From assembly GCF_001468135.1 (NCBI RefSeq), contig NZ_LNYU01000091.1, forward strand, positions 481,814 through 545,813: DNA of 64,000 nt. Reading direction: 5' to 3'. The DNA comes from Legionella santicrucis. GTDB taxonomy: Bacteria; Pseudomonadota; Gammaproteobacteria; Legionellales; Legionellaceae. The translations under genes and the position numbers were made by a program. Numbering within the stretch: the stretch's first letter is position 1; every line of letters begins with the position of its first letter. Positions 12,274 to 22,363 of the stretch are shown here, in pieces. Under the pieces are notes generated by a model that made no database searches, was not told the origin of the DNA, and worked only from the letters and a program-made list of their open reading frames with translations.

Positions 12274-12618
12274 AACATATTCTTATTAAAAAAGCTCTGA
12301 CTGTTGAATAGGTCGTGTTGACAATGAGCCAACATGCCCTAGATTAATTTTTAATCAAGCTTCATTCTTTTATCTGTTGAGTGTTTCCAGTCTGATAAGA
12401 GACCTTTCAATAGCATCCTCCTGTGCTTCTCTCAGGCTCACTACAAGTTCCTTAAGTCAATGATAGTGAGAGCAGCTCCTAATATTTTTTATTATTTATT
12501 GATGATAAAATATTCAATTGCATGTATTTTGTACTATATGTTAATGAACTTATGTTTGATTTTAGAAATTAAGTTATGGATTAACCACGAATAGTAAACC
12601 TGAAAATGAGGTTAAATA
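12274..12618. other. Intergenic region upstream of the NRPS/PKS gene
   Basis: 345 bp without a gene. It contains the small palindrome at 12309-12341 and AT-rich DNA that should hold the promoter of the NRPS/PKS operon. GAGGT, 8 bases before the ATG at 12619, is the ribosome site. I could not assign a convincing -35/-10 pair. Confidence 0.6.
12309..12341. repeat. Short palindrome related to the MITE ends
   Basis: TAGGTCGTGTTGACA faces GCCAACATGCCCTA, an imperfect 33-bp palindrome whose two arms resemble the two ends of the GGTCTGTTGACAATT element with no interior left. It is probably an internal-deletion relic of that element. Confidence 0.4.
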
Positions 12619-15600
12619 ATGAATAAAAAAAAACGCTCATATGAATACAGCGTCATTGAATTATTTGAATCTCAAGTCAAAACAACTTCAGATTACATTG
12701 CTTTAAGTGATAAAAAATCACAATATACCTATTATGAATTAAATGAAAAAGTAAACCAGTTTTCTCAATGCTTAAGGAAAAATGGCATAATTAAAGGAGA
12801 TTTTGTAGCGATTCTTCTTGATCCAAGCACCGATTTTATATTGTGTATTTTAGCAATCGCCAAAATTGGTGCTGTATATGTTCCTATGGATACATTAGCT
12901 CCAGTACCACGATTAAATCATATGATTAAGGATACAAATCCTAGGCTTGTTATAACCAACGATGAATTAAAGCAAAAGCTGCAAGAAATTAGTGTACCTC
13001 AGTATCTCGTGAGGCAACTTTACTTCGAATCGATCAGTTACTCTAAAGAAAATATTAAGGAAATGATCCATCCTGACGAACCTCTTTATATGATTTATAC
13101 ATCGGGATCAACTGGAAAACCTAAAGGAGTAATTATCCCTCACCAAGCCGTGGTGAATTTAGCAGTTGTTGAAAATTATGCCTCAGTGCAGCCTGGTCAA
13201 ATCGTAGCCCAATGTAACAATTTGGCTTTTGATGCCAGTACTTTCGAAATATGGAGCTCATTATTAAATGGAGGAAGGCTCAGTGTGATTTCAAAAGAGG
13301 TTCGTGCAAATCCTATGGCGTTAAAAAAAACTCTTGAAGATAATGCAGTGGAATATTTACTCTTACCAACCGCATTGTTTCATCAATTAATCAAATCGGC
13401 ACCCAAAACCCTGAATCAACCTAAAACCATCCTTTTTGGTGGAGAGCAAATAAATCCTATTCTTTTAAGACAATTTATAATACATCGCAATAAAATAAAC
13501 AAACCAGTGACATTGATTAATGGGTATGGACCATCAGAAGGCACTACATTTGCGTGTCGTCATATTATTAATGAACAATTACTTTCTAGCGACGAACATC
13601 TTTCCGCGATTGGAATCCCTTTTAAAAATACTCAAACTTATGTGCTTGATGAGCAGATGAATGAAGTAGATGAGGGTGAGTTATATCTAAGTGGCATTCA
13701 TTTGGCATTGGGATATCATCGTAGTGAGGATATAACTTTTGAAAAATTTATTAAAAATCCATTTTGCCAAACTCCTCCTTTTGAAAAAATGTACAAAACC
13801 GGCGACCTGGTAAAGAAACTGCCTACAGGTGAACTTTTATATACCGGCAGAGTTGATGATCAAGTAAAAATTGGAGGTTATCGTATACATCTTAGCGAGG
13901 TAGAGCGGAAACTCATGAAGTATAATGAGGTGAGTCTTGCCGCCGTGGTTGTCGAAATAGGTGGCGGTCTGCATAAAATGCTTACCGCTTATATCGTGTT
14001 CTCTTCATCTCATACGAAAATTTATGCAGACGAGCTGCGAGAATTTTTAAGTCAAGAATTGCCAAGCTACATGTTGCCAGCCAAATACGTCATGGTAGAG
14101 GAGTTACCGTTAACACCCATAGGTAAAATTGATAAGACAAAGCTAGATCAAATACCCCATACGGATTTATCCTTTCATATCGATAAATCATTAACCAACA
14201 AAACCGAAGAAACTTTAAAAGACATTTGGAATCATCTGTTAAATCGTTCTCATATTGAGGTTAATAAAAATTTATTCGATTTAGGTGCTACTTCACTGCT
14301 GATTACCGAAGCATGCACGCTTATTAATCATGCATTACATACCGAGTTGCAAGTCGTCGATCTTTTAGAGCACCCAACAATTCATAAACTAACAAAGTAT
14401 ATCGAAGGGGATATTGATGTTCCTATGGTACGAGAAATACACTCCACTACCTCCTCGGATATTGCCATTATTGGTATGAGCTGTCGTTTTCCAGGCGCAA
14501 ACAATATCGATCAATTTTGGGATAACCTGTGCCAGGGAAAGGATTGTTTAACTCGATTTAATTCTGAAGAGCTTGGGGAGTCGTTACAAAAAATTTCAAA
14601 TTTTGTACCTGTTAAAGGAGTCCTTTCAGACATAGATCAATTTGATGCCTCATTTTTTAATTTTAGTCCTGTAGATGCAAACATTACCGATCCTCAACAA
14701 AGAATTTTTCTAGAATGTGCCTGGGAGGCATTAGAGTATGCTGCTGTAGCTCCTAAAAAACAAAAAGAAAAGACGATTAGTGTTTTTGCTGGAATGACAG
14801 ACAGCACTTATTTACATGAAAATCTTTTAAAAAATAATCGATTTTGTCGTGAATATGATTTGTTTCACCAACGTATAGCTACCAGTCTCAGTATGCTAAG
14901 TACCCAAACTTCATATCGCCTTAATTTAAAAGGAAGAAGCGTGAATGTGAACACAGCCTGCTCTACTGGATTAATTGCTGTGGATCATGCATGTCAGGAT
15001 TTGATTCTAGGACATAGTGATATTGCTTTAGCTGGTGCTAGTTGCATTACGGTTCCTCAAATCAATGGATACACTTATCAGCCAGGAAGTATTGTTTCAC
15101 CTGATGGCTATTGTCGGCCTTTTTCTGCCGAAGCAAATGGTACTGTATTTTCCAATGGGGTAGGAGTGGTAGTCCTTAAACGTTTGGAAGATGCTATAAA
15201 AGATCACAATACCATTTATGCAGTTATTAAATCACGGGGTGTTAACAATGATGGTGTCGATAAATTAGGATTTACTGCCCCGAGCATGAGTGGGCAGATG
15301 TCTTGTATTAAAGATGCTTTAAGCCAGGCAAAATTGACCGCAGATCAAATGAGTTTTGTTGAAGCACATGGAACTGCCACAGCTCTAGGTGATGTTATTG
15401 AACTTCATGCATTATCTGCAGTCTATCGTGAACAAACCGAGCTTAGCCATTATTGTGCCTTAGGCTCAGTGAAAGCCAATATAGGACATACAGATGTGGC
15501 GGCAGGCATGGCAGGATTAATTAAAACTGCATTGTGTTTGTATCATAAAAAAATTACTCCTATGATTTATTTTAATAAATCTAATCCCGATTTGGGTCTT

Positions 15601-18600
15601 GAAGAAAGTCCTTTTTATGTGAATGACCAGTTAATGGATTGGGAAAACGATCATGAAACACGTTATGCAGGAATAAGTTCTTTTGGTGTTGGGGGAACCA
15701 ATGTTCATATGATTTTAAGCGATTATGATGTGCACCAACAATTTACACCACGCTTTTTGCAAACCGAAGAATTGGTGTTTGTATCAGGAAAAACACAACG
15801 TGCTCTTGAAGAACAAATTCAAAAACTCGATCAGTATTTAAGTGCAGATGAATGTAATGATGGCATGCTTAGAGACATCGCCTACACTTTGCATAGGGGA
15901 CGAGATGATTTCAATTGGCGTCGTTTTAGTGTTGGTAAGAGCATTATCGAAATACAAAGGGGGTTGCAGGAAAATCATTCCGCATATTGTGATGATGAAA
16001 TACAGCACAGTATCGTATTGATGTTTAGTGGCCAAGGCACGCAGTATCCTCGAATGGCTATGGAGTTGTTTGATGCTATTCCTCGTTTTAGGGACTATGT
16101 ATTACAGGGTATTAAAACAGCAAATCATTATTTAAATTGTGATTTACTTTATCTTATAAAAAATTCAGACACGGATTCATTAGCACCAACACAATTTACT
16201 CAACCGGCATTATTTATTATTGAATACGCATTGGCACGATTACTTATGGAGTGCGGCGTACAACCTGATGTACTTATAGGACATAGTATTGGGGAATATG
16301 TAGCAGCTTGTCTTGCTGGTGTTTTTTCCTTTGAAGACGGTATTGCACTTGTATGTGAACGAGGTCTTTTGATGGCTAATGTACCTGCAGGACAGATGCT
16401 GTCACTAGAGTGTTCGGATGAGGAGTGCCAAGAATATCAATTAGTTGCAGGTGTGAACCTGGCACTTCATAATGCGACACACCACTACGTGCTTGCAGGA
16501 AGTACTGAAAGCATTGGGGTCTTAGAAAAATACCTGATAAAACACAAGAAACAGTATCACAAATTAAAGGTAAGTCATGCTTTTCACAGTAGTATGATGG
16601 AATGTTTGGAAAAACCATTTAAAGAGCTTTTTTCTAATATCATGCTCTCACCGCCAACAATACCTATCGTATCGAATGTCACAGGAGATTGGCTTTCTGC
16701 TGAAGATGCGATGAATCCTGATTATTGGTATCGCCATTTACGTCATACAGTTCAGTTTACTCAAGGTGTTCATCTATTATTAAAAGACGAGCATCCACTT
16801 TTTATTGAGGTAGGTTTGGGGCAGTCTTTATGTGGGTTTGTCAACGCCATAGCATCGAGACATGCATTTGTAACGCCCACACTTCCAGGTCATTATAAGT
16901 CTGTATCCGACCGGACTCAATTTCTTATTACACTGGGACGATTGTGGACAAAAGGAGTTCCCGTTTTTTTAGAGCCTTTGTACGCATCTTCAGTTCGAAA
17001 GAGTATAGCCTTACCTACTTACGCATTTCAAAGACAACGCTATTGGATAAATCCCGATGAAAGCTCTTTAAAGCCTCATAGACAGACAAGGTTATATAGT
17101 TCTGTTTGGACACGTGGGGCTTTAAGTGAGGTAAATCATACAAAGGTAAGCGATTATCAATGGGTAGTTTTTAAAGACACAATGGATATAGGCCAACAAA
17201 TTATTAATGTTTTGAGTTTCTATAACGTACGACCTATTATTATTGAAGCGGGTGATGAATTTATCATTCATTCTCAAACCCACTTTACCATTAATCCTGT
17301 GGTGAAAGAGCATTATATTGACTGTTTTAAGTGTTTAAAGAAGGCATTAAATCATCCAAAATTTATTCATTGTTGGTCACTCGATGAAATTGAAGAACCG
17401 CAAGATGACACAACTATTGAGACCTGTTTCGATAAAGGATTTTATAGTCTCTTGTATGTGATCCAATCCTATGTTGAAGTCATTGGAGCTCACCGTGAAT
17501 TGAGTTGTTGTATCATGACGCATGGAACGCAATCTATTTTAGGAACGGAATGTTTATCTCCCGTTAATGCAACTCTATCGAGTTTTTGTCGTGTAGTACC
17601 CTTAGAACATCCATTAATTCGTTGTTTTATGGTTGATATTGCGCATGATGTAAAAGGAGTTGATGTGACAGCGATATTTGCGGATATTCTAGTCACGCTT
17701 ATTGATAAATCCAAGGATATTCTTATTGCATACCGCAATAATTATCGTTGGCTTCCTGCTTATGTAGCTACTGAAAATAATTTTTTAAAGTCGCGACTTT
17801 CAGATAAGGGTATTTATCTTATTACTGGGGGCCTTGGAGGAATAGGGCTGGCACTAAGTGAGGCGATAGCAAGCCAGGTGCACCAACCGATTCTCATTTT
17901 AAGTTCGAGAAAATCATATCCTCCACAAGAACAATGGGCGCATATTCTAGAAGACAAAATCCATCAAGACCATAACACGATAAGCCAATTAAAACGCATC
18001 CAAAGCTTAGGCGCTTCAATAAATCTCTATCCTTGTGATGTAAGTAATGAACAAGATGTATTTAAATTGTTTCATTGGATTTTTCTAAATTATGGAAAAC
18101 TGAATGGACTTATTCATGCGGCAGGGAGAGCAGGAGGAGGAGTTGTTCAATTAAAAACTCGTGAGGAAGCGCATCAGGTATTCTCTTCTAAAATTTATGG
18201 AGCTTATTATCTTGCAAAAGAAACTCAAAACCTACCGATACTTGATTTTGTGGTGTTGATGTCCTCCATCGCATCCATAGTGGGAACCAAAGGTCAGATA
18301 GACTATAGTGCAGCTAATGCGAGTTTGGATGCTATAGCACAATCGAATTTGTTTCATTCAAAATTTACCTTAAGTCTTAATTGGAATACTTGGCGTGATG
18401 TGGGTATGAGTATGCATGCATCAAAAACTGATGCTTTAAATTTATTTGATCTTGGTAACGACATTAGTTCGAAAGAAGGCCAATCTTTATTTTTAAACGC
18501 ATTGTCTACCTCATATAAACATCTTATCGTTTCCAATTATGAGATTGCTCGATATCAAGAGCTTTTGGCAAATCCTGTGAATGAGAATGAAGAGACAAAA

Positions 18601-19569
18601 AACAGAGTCTCACGGGAGTATTTGAACATTAAAAATACTTATTCAGAGCCTCAGGACGAATTGGAAAAACAGCTTGCCAAACTTTGGCAGGAGTGTTTAC
18701 ACATAGACTCCATAGGTAGAGAAGATAATTTTTTTGCTTTAGGTGGTCATTCATTAAAGGCGATGACATTGATTGAGAAAATTAATGCGGTGTTCGATTG
18801 TTCTTTATCGATACAACATATGTACAAAGCACCTACTATTGCTTTATTGCGTCAATTGATTAGCGAAAGTCAGAAACAATCTATTGATATTATTGTGCCT
18901 TTAAATGAAATTGATGAGGTAAAACCTAAACTATTCTTTTGTCATCCAGTGAGCGGCTTGGTTTATTGTTTTAATGAAATAGCATCCTTATGGAAATCTG
19001 CATCGATTTACGGCATACAAGATCCAAGCATTTCCGTTGGAAAAATGTTGTATGACAGTATTGATTCTATGGCAAAACAGTATGTTGATGCGATTTTACA
19101 GATTCAACCTAAAGGGCCTTATTATCTTGTTGGTTACTCTTTTGGTGGGACAATGGTTTATGAAATAGCCTACCTTTTACGAAAACAACACCATAAAATA
19201 GGTTTATTAGCTTTAATTGAAAGCTGGTCTGTATTTTCACCGAGGCAGCGTGAGGACAGTTATTCTATAGAACACCTTTTCTCAATGGACGATAAAAAAA
19301 CTAAAGCGCTTGCTGATTTGGCTGCAGAACGGATGAGGCTCTTATTAGAGCATGAACCAACAATGACAAGCCAGGATATGATACTGTTTAAAGCTAAGGA
19401 ATTGAACGAAGGCTATCAAGAGATTGATGATCCTTATAATGGGTGGGCTAAATTTAATAAAGGAAATATTATGTGTCAGACTATTAATGCGAATCATGAC
19501 ACGATTATGAATGAAGAAAATAGCAAAATGATTGCTGAATTTCTGCAAAAAAACGATTTTTATCAATGA
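12619..19569 (+). CDS. Hybrid NRPS/type I PKS, A-T-KS-AT-KR-T-TE
   Basis: A 2316-residue single-chain synthase. The adenylation domain (~1-510) has YTSGSTGKPKG, NGYGPSEGTT, GYRIHLSE and the C-terminal Lys of PIGKIDK. Carrier domain 1 carries Ser559 (LGATSLL). The ketosynthase (~615-1040) has Cys781 in TACSTG plus EAHGTA and NIGHTD. The acyltransferase (~1130-1430) has Ser1223 in GHSIGE and HAFH near 1320, typical of malonyl-CoA selection. A ketoreductase follows with TGGLGGIG near 1735, S1882/Y1896/N1900. Carrier 2 has Ser2045 (LGGHSLKA), and a thioesterase carries Ser2174 (GYSFGG). There is no condensation, dehydratase or enoylreductase domain. The chemistry predicted is activation of one amino acid, one malonate extension, beta-keto reduction and release: a 4-amino-3-hydroxy (statine-like) acid or its lactam. 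It is followed after 37 bp by a hybrid sensor kinase, so the product could be a signal. No phosphopantetheinyl transferase is nearby. Confidence 0.9.
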   Translation: MNKKKRSYEYSVIELFESQVKTTSDYIALSDKKSQYTYYELNEKVNQFSQCLRKNGIIKGDFVAILLDPSTDFILCILAIAKIGAVYVPMDTLAPVPRLNHMIKDTNPRLVITNDELKQKLQEISVPQYLVRQLYFESISYSKENIKEMIHPDEPLYMIYTSGSTGKPKGVIIPHQAVVNLAVVENYASVQPGQIVAQCNNLAFDASTFEIWSSLLNGGRLSVISKEVRANPMALKKTLEDNAVEYLLLPTALFHQLIKSAPKTLNQPKTILFGGEQINPILLRQFIIHRNKINKPVTLINGYGPSEGTTFACRHIINEQLLSSDEHLSAIGIPFKNTQTYVLDEQMNEVDEGELYLSGIHLALGYHRSEDITFEKFIKNPFCQTPPFEKMYKTGDLVKKLPTGELLYTGRVDDQVKIGGYRIHLSEVERKLMKYNEVSLAAVVVEIGGGLHKMLTAYIVFSSSHTKIYADELREFLSQELPSYMLPAKYVMVEELPLTPIGKIDKTKLDQIPHTDLSFHIDKSLTNKTEETLKDIWNHLLNRSHIEVNKNLFDLGATSLLITEACTLINHALHTELQVVDLLEHPTIHKLTKYIEGDIDVPMVREIHSTTSSDIAIIGMSCRFPGANNIDQFWDNLCQGKDCLTRFNSEELGESLQKISNFVPVKGVLSDIDQFDASFFNFSPVDANITDPQQRIFLECAWEALEYAAVAPKKQKEKTISVFAGMTDSTYLHENLLKNNRFCREYDLFHQRIATSLSMLSTQTSYRLNLKGRSVNVNTACSTGLIAVDHACQDLILGHSDIALAGASCITVPQINGYTYQPGSIVSPDGYCRPFSAEANGTVFSNGVGVVVLKRLEDAIKDHNTIYAVIKSRGVNNDGVDKLGFTAPSMSGQMSCIKDALSQAKLTADQMSFVEAHGTATALGDVIELHALSAVYREQTELSHYCALGSVKANIGHTDVAAGMAGLIKTALCLYHKKITPMIYFNKSNPDLGLEESPFYVNDQLMDWENDHETRYAGISSFGVGGTNVHMILSDYDVHQQFTPRFLQTEELVFVSGKTQRALEEQIQKLDQYLSADECNDGMLRDIAYTLHRGRDDFNWRRFSVGKSIIEIQRGLQENHSAYCDDEIQHSIVLMFSGQGTQYPRMAMELFDAIPRFRDYVLQGIKTANHYLNCDLLYLIKNSDTDSLAPTQFTQPALFIIEYALARLLMECGVQPDVLIGHSIGEYVAACLAGVFSFEDGIALVCERGLLMANVPAGQMLSLECSDEECQEYQLVAGVNLALHNATHHYVLAGSTESIGVLEKYLIKHKKQYHKLKVSHAFHSSMMECLEKPFKELFSNIMLSPPTIPIVSNVTGDWLSAEDAMNPDYWYRHLRHTVQFTQGVHLLLKDEHPLFIEVGLGQSLCGFVNAIASRHAFVTPTLPGHYKSVSDRTQFLITLGRLWTKGVPVFLEPLYASSVRKSIALPTYAFQRQRYWINPDESSLKPHRQTRLYSSVWTRGALSEVNHTKVSDYQWVVFKDTMDIGQQIINVLSFYNVRPIIIEAGDEFIIHSQTHFTINPVVKEHYIDCFKCLKKALNHPKFIHCWSLDEIEEPQDDTTIETCFDKGFYSLLYVIQSYVEVIGAHRELSCCIMTHGTQSILGTECLSPVNATLSSFCRVVPLEHPLIRCFMVDIAHDVKGVDVTAIFADILVTLIDKSKDILIAYRNNYRWLPAYVATENNFLKSRLSDKGIYLITGGLGGIGLALSEAIASQVHQPILILSSRKSYPPQEQWAHILEDKIHQDHNTISQLKRIQSLGASINLYPCDVSNEQDVFKLFHWIFLNYGKLNGLIHAAGRAGGGVVQLKTREEAHQVFSSKIYGAYYLAKETQNLPILDFVVLMSSIASIVGTKGQIDYSAANASLDAIAQSNLFHSKFTLSLNWNTWRDVGMSMHASKTDALNLFDLGNDISSKEGQSLFLNALSTSYKHLIVSNYEIARYQELLANPVNENEETKNRVSREYLNIKNTYSEPQDELEKQLAKLWQECLHIDSIGREDNFFALGGHSLKAMTLIEKINAVFDCSLSIQHMYKAPTIALLRQLISESQKQSIDIIVPLNEIDEVKPKLFFCHPVSGLVYCFNEIASLWKSASIYGIQDPSISVGKMLYDSIDSMAKQYVDAILQIQPKGPYYLVGYSFGGTMVYEIAYLLRKQHHKIGLLALIESWSVFSPRQREDSYSIEHLFSMDDKKTKALADLAAERMRLLLEHEPTMTSQDMILFKAKELNEGYQEIDDPYNGWAKFNKGNIMCQTINANHDTIMNEENSKMIAEFLQKNDFYQ

Positions 19570-19606
19570 AAGGATAAAAATTTTTAATCATGAAAATAAC
19601 TAATTT

Positions 19607-22030
19607 ATGAGAATAACCCAAGAAGAACTGCCTGTGATGGCTAAAGCCTATGACATTGCCTCATGTTCCTTAATCGTCATCGATCGGTTCATGAATGTGG
19701 TTTTGGTTAATCGTTGTGCTAAAAAAATATTAAATATTAAGGCATCTTCTTGGATAGGAAAGCCTTTGCTATCGGTTTGGGAAGAAGCGAGGCTTCCGCC
19801 TATTTTTGATAAAAATATGAATCTCATTTGTCATAAGATCATGATTATTAATAAATATTATCGAGTATGGAGTAAAGTAAGAGTCATTATAGATAATAAA
19901 ACACATTGGTTTTTACTCGATAAGGATATTTCAGAAGTCGATGATACCTACATCACTTTAGAACATGAAATAGAAAAAATGACTGGACATGTTTTTGAAA
20001 AGCATCTTCCCGTGAATCAGTATGTGGATGAAATTCGCCATTTTCTGTCAAGCATGATCAATCGAATCCCCTGTTATGTGTATTGGAAAAATAAAGATCT
20101 AGAATACGTTGGTTGTAATGAAATGGCTGCGGAGTTTTTTAGCCTAAAATCCTCCGATGATATCATTGGAAAGACCGATTTCGATTTGTTTTCAGATAAG
20201 GTAATTGCTGAAAGTTATCGTGAAGTCGATAAGGAAATATTACAACATGGAAAACCTGTTTTGAAACTGCCGCAAATTTTGGTGCGCCATAATGGAGAAA
20301 TCTTTCATACTCTAGTGAGTAAAGTACCTATTACTAGCGAAAATGGTTCAACGGTTGGTGTATTAGGTATCACAATTGATATTACCAAAGAAAAGCAAGC
20401 AGAAATTGCTAAAACTGAATTTATTGCCAATATGAGCCATGATATTCGTACGCCACTCACAGGAGTAATTGGTCTTTCCGAGATATTGGAAAAGAATTTA
20501 ACCAATCCTTTGCACAAGGAAGAGGCGCACTTATTGTATGAAAGTGGCAATCAACTTTTAACGATGCTTAATGAGATATTAGAGGATGTGCGAGCAGGTA
20601 GTGCCAATGAAATGGACATCCATGAGGAAACTTTTGAATTACGTCAATGCATTGATGATTTAATAAAACTGGAAGCTCCAACAATTGCAACAAAAAATTT
20701 AACCTTCACATGCACTATTGATCCCAATGTACCTCAATTTATTGTCAGTGATAGAAAAAAAATCCATCATATTTTATTAAATCTTTTGGGAAACGCAGTA
20801 AAATTTACTCAAGTTGGAGGTATTACTCTTACTGTCAAGCCATTATCTTTTACGGCCTTTCATACTCTGTTGCATTTTAGTGTTTCAGATACGGGTATTG
20901 GCATTCCTGAAATGCAAAAAGATAAGGTGTTCGAGCAATTTTTTCGTGTTAATCCTTCTTACGAAGGAAATCAAATGGGATACGGTCTAGGTCTTCATAT
21001 CGTTCAATCTTACGTTACTTTATTAGGCGGTCATCTTACTTTAGAAAGTAAGGAAGAAGAGGGAACTACTATTTCTTTTGATTTAAGTTGCCGTATTGGA
21101 TTTAAAGAAAATTTAATATCCAACGACAAAAGCAATGAGTCGTATGTGAATCAAAACAATGAATCTCAAGGTACTGTATTACTTCCATCTCATTTTTATG
21201 GGAATCCTCTTCACTTGTTATTAGTCGAAGACAATCCTATTGCTTTAAAAGTCTTAGAATCGTTTGTTACTCGTGAAGGATATCGATTCACCTCAGTTAC
21301 GGATGCTAATAAGGCTTTAGAATGCATTAAATCAACGCATTTCGATCTCATTATTACGGATATTGGTCTTTCGGAAATATCCGGAATCGAATTAGTAAAA
21401 CAAATTCGGCATTGGGAAAAAATAAATAATTTTTCTTTGGTTCCCATTGTGGGATTAACCGGTCATGCACTAGAAACAGCACGAGTTGAATGTATTCATG
21501 CAGGAATGAATGAGGTATTTAGAAAACCCATCAACATTGAGATCCTAAGAGATATTGTTAAGCAGTGTCATTTGAATAAACAGGTATCTAGCGAGGAGAT
21601 TACTGTAAACCAAAGTTCACAACCATCTATTTCTAGTATTGGTTTCGAACATCTTGTAACTGAAGAATTACTCTCCCTTGATTCAGTTTCTCTTTTTGAT
21701 ACGCAAGAAGGAATGAGATACATTAATGACGTCTCATTATTGTTTCAGTTATTAAAAGAATTTACTTCACCAACCATACAACAAGACATCCAAAACATGA
21801 AGAAAGCTTATCTGGAACAGGATTGGAATCAAATTAGTCACTTGACGCATAAAATAAAGGGAGGAGTTGCCTGTATAGGAACTAAGCGTATGTTTTTAGC
21901 CTGTCAATATCTAGAACAATACTCTAAAGCGGGAAATCAAGTGATGCGGGATAAACTTTATCATCAGGTAATAGAAGTAAATCAGCAAACATTTGATGAA
22001 GTTACTCGATGGTTAAAGAAGTACAGATAA
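19607..22030 (+). CDS. Hybrid sensor histidine kinase (PAS-PAS-HisKA-HATPase-REC-HPt)
   Basis: An 807-residue ArcB-like phosphorelay protein. Two PAS-type domains occur at ~10-110 and ~140-265 (the second with VYWKNKDLEYVGCN and a PAC-like end). HisKA carries His278 in the H-box MSHDIRTPL. HATPase_c has the N box LLNLLGNAVKF, DTGIGIP and GYGLGLHIV. The receiver domain has phospho-acceptor Asp585 (LIITDIG), TGHA and the Lys of FRKP. A C-terminal HPt carries His748 in THKIKGG. There is no signal peptide or transmembrane helix, so it senses a cytoplasmic or membrane-permeant cue. It lies 37 bp after the NRPS/PKS, probably co-transcribed. No output response regulator is adjacent, so the phosphate would pass to a regulator encoded elsewhere. 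Confidence 0.92.
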   Translation: MRITQEELPVMAKAYDIASCSLIVIDRFMNVVLVNRCAKKILNIKASSWIGKPLLSVWEEARLPPIFDKNMNLICHKIMIINKYYRVWSKVRVIIDNKTHWFLLDKDISEVDDTYITLEHEIEKMTGHVFEKHLPVNQYVDEIRHFLSSMINRIPCYVYWKNKDLEYVGCNEMAAEFFSLKSSDDIIGKTDFDLFSDKVIAESYREVDKEILQHGKPVLKLPQILVRHNGEIFHTLVSKVPITSENGSTVGVLGITIDITKEKQAEIAKTEFIANMSHDIRTPLTGVIGLSEILEKNLTNPLHKEEAHLLYESGNQLLTMLNEILEDVRAGSANEMDIHEETFELRQCIDDLIKLEAPTIATKNLTFTCTIDPNVPQFIVSDRKKIHHILLNLLGNAVKFTQVGGITLTVKPLSFTAFHTLLHFSVSDTGIGIPEMQKDKVFEQFFRVNPSYEGNQMGYGLGLHIVQSYVTLLGGHLTLESKEEEGTTISFDLSCRIGFKENLISNDKSNESYVNQNNESQGTVLLPSHFYGNPLHLLLVEDNPIALKVLESFVTREGYRFTSVTDANKALECIKSTHFDLIITDIGLSEISGIELVKQIRHWEKINNFSLVPIVGLTGHALETARVECIHAGMNEVFRKPINIEILRDIVKQCHLNKQVSSEEITVNQSSQPSISSIGFEHLVTEELLSLDSVSLFDTQEGMRYINDVSLLFQLLKEFTSPTIQQDIQNMKKAYLEQDWNQISHLTHKIKGGVACIGTKRMFLACQYLEQYSKAGNQVMRDKLYHQVIEVNQQTFDEVTRWLKKYR

Positions 22031-22363
22031 TGTATTTTTGTTCCCCCATATGCACAAGACGATATTGGCAATATGCAGTCTTTGGTGGAGCTAAGAGCCT
22101 ATAACTGCATATTCCATTCGATCGTGAACGCCAAGCCCAAGCAGAAAATTGATTATGTGGTTCCATACTTGATGTGATTGATTCAGTCACGGGTGAAATT
22201 CTTTGTTGCGGTTCTCGGTGCATCCAAACACTATTGATGATCACGTAACAAGCTGATTAAATTTGTTTTTCTTAATTGTATTGACATTAGGAATACATAG
22301 TGGTTTTATGGGAACATAAAAATACAGCTGATATTTTTTGTTTGGAATAACTAAGGACATGGA
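22031..22363. other. Intergenic region with possible degraded coding remnant
   Basis: 333 bp between the kinase and the Big_2 protein. Plus-strand frames across 22035-22245 read like protein for stretches (for example SILDVIDSVTGEIL) but are broken by in-frame stops and would need frame changes, as in a decayed gene. I do not recognise the family. The part from 22260 on is AT-rich and presumably carries the promoter of the next gene. Confidence 0.3.

Noticed and set aside
12619..19569. Assignment of the synthase to legioliulin biosynthesis
   Set aside because: Legioliulin needs a cinnamoyl starter and several polyketide extensions; this protein has only one extension module and no dehydratase.
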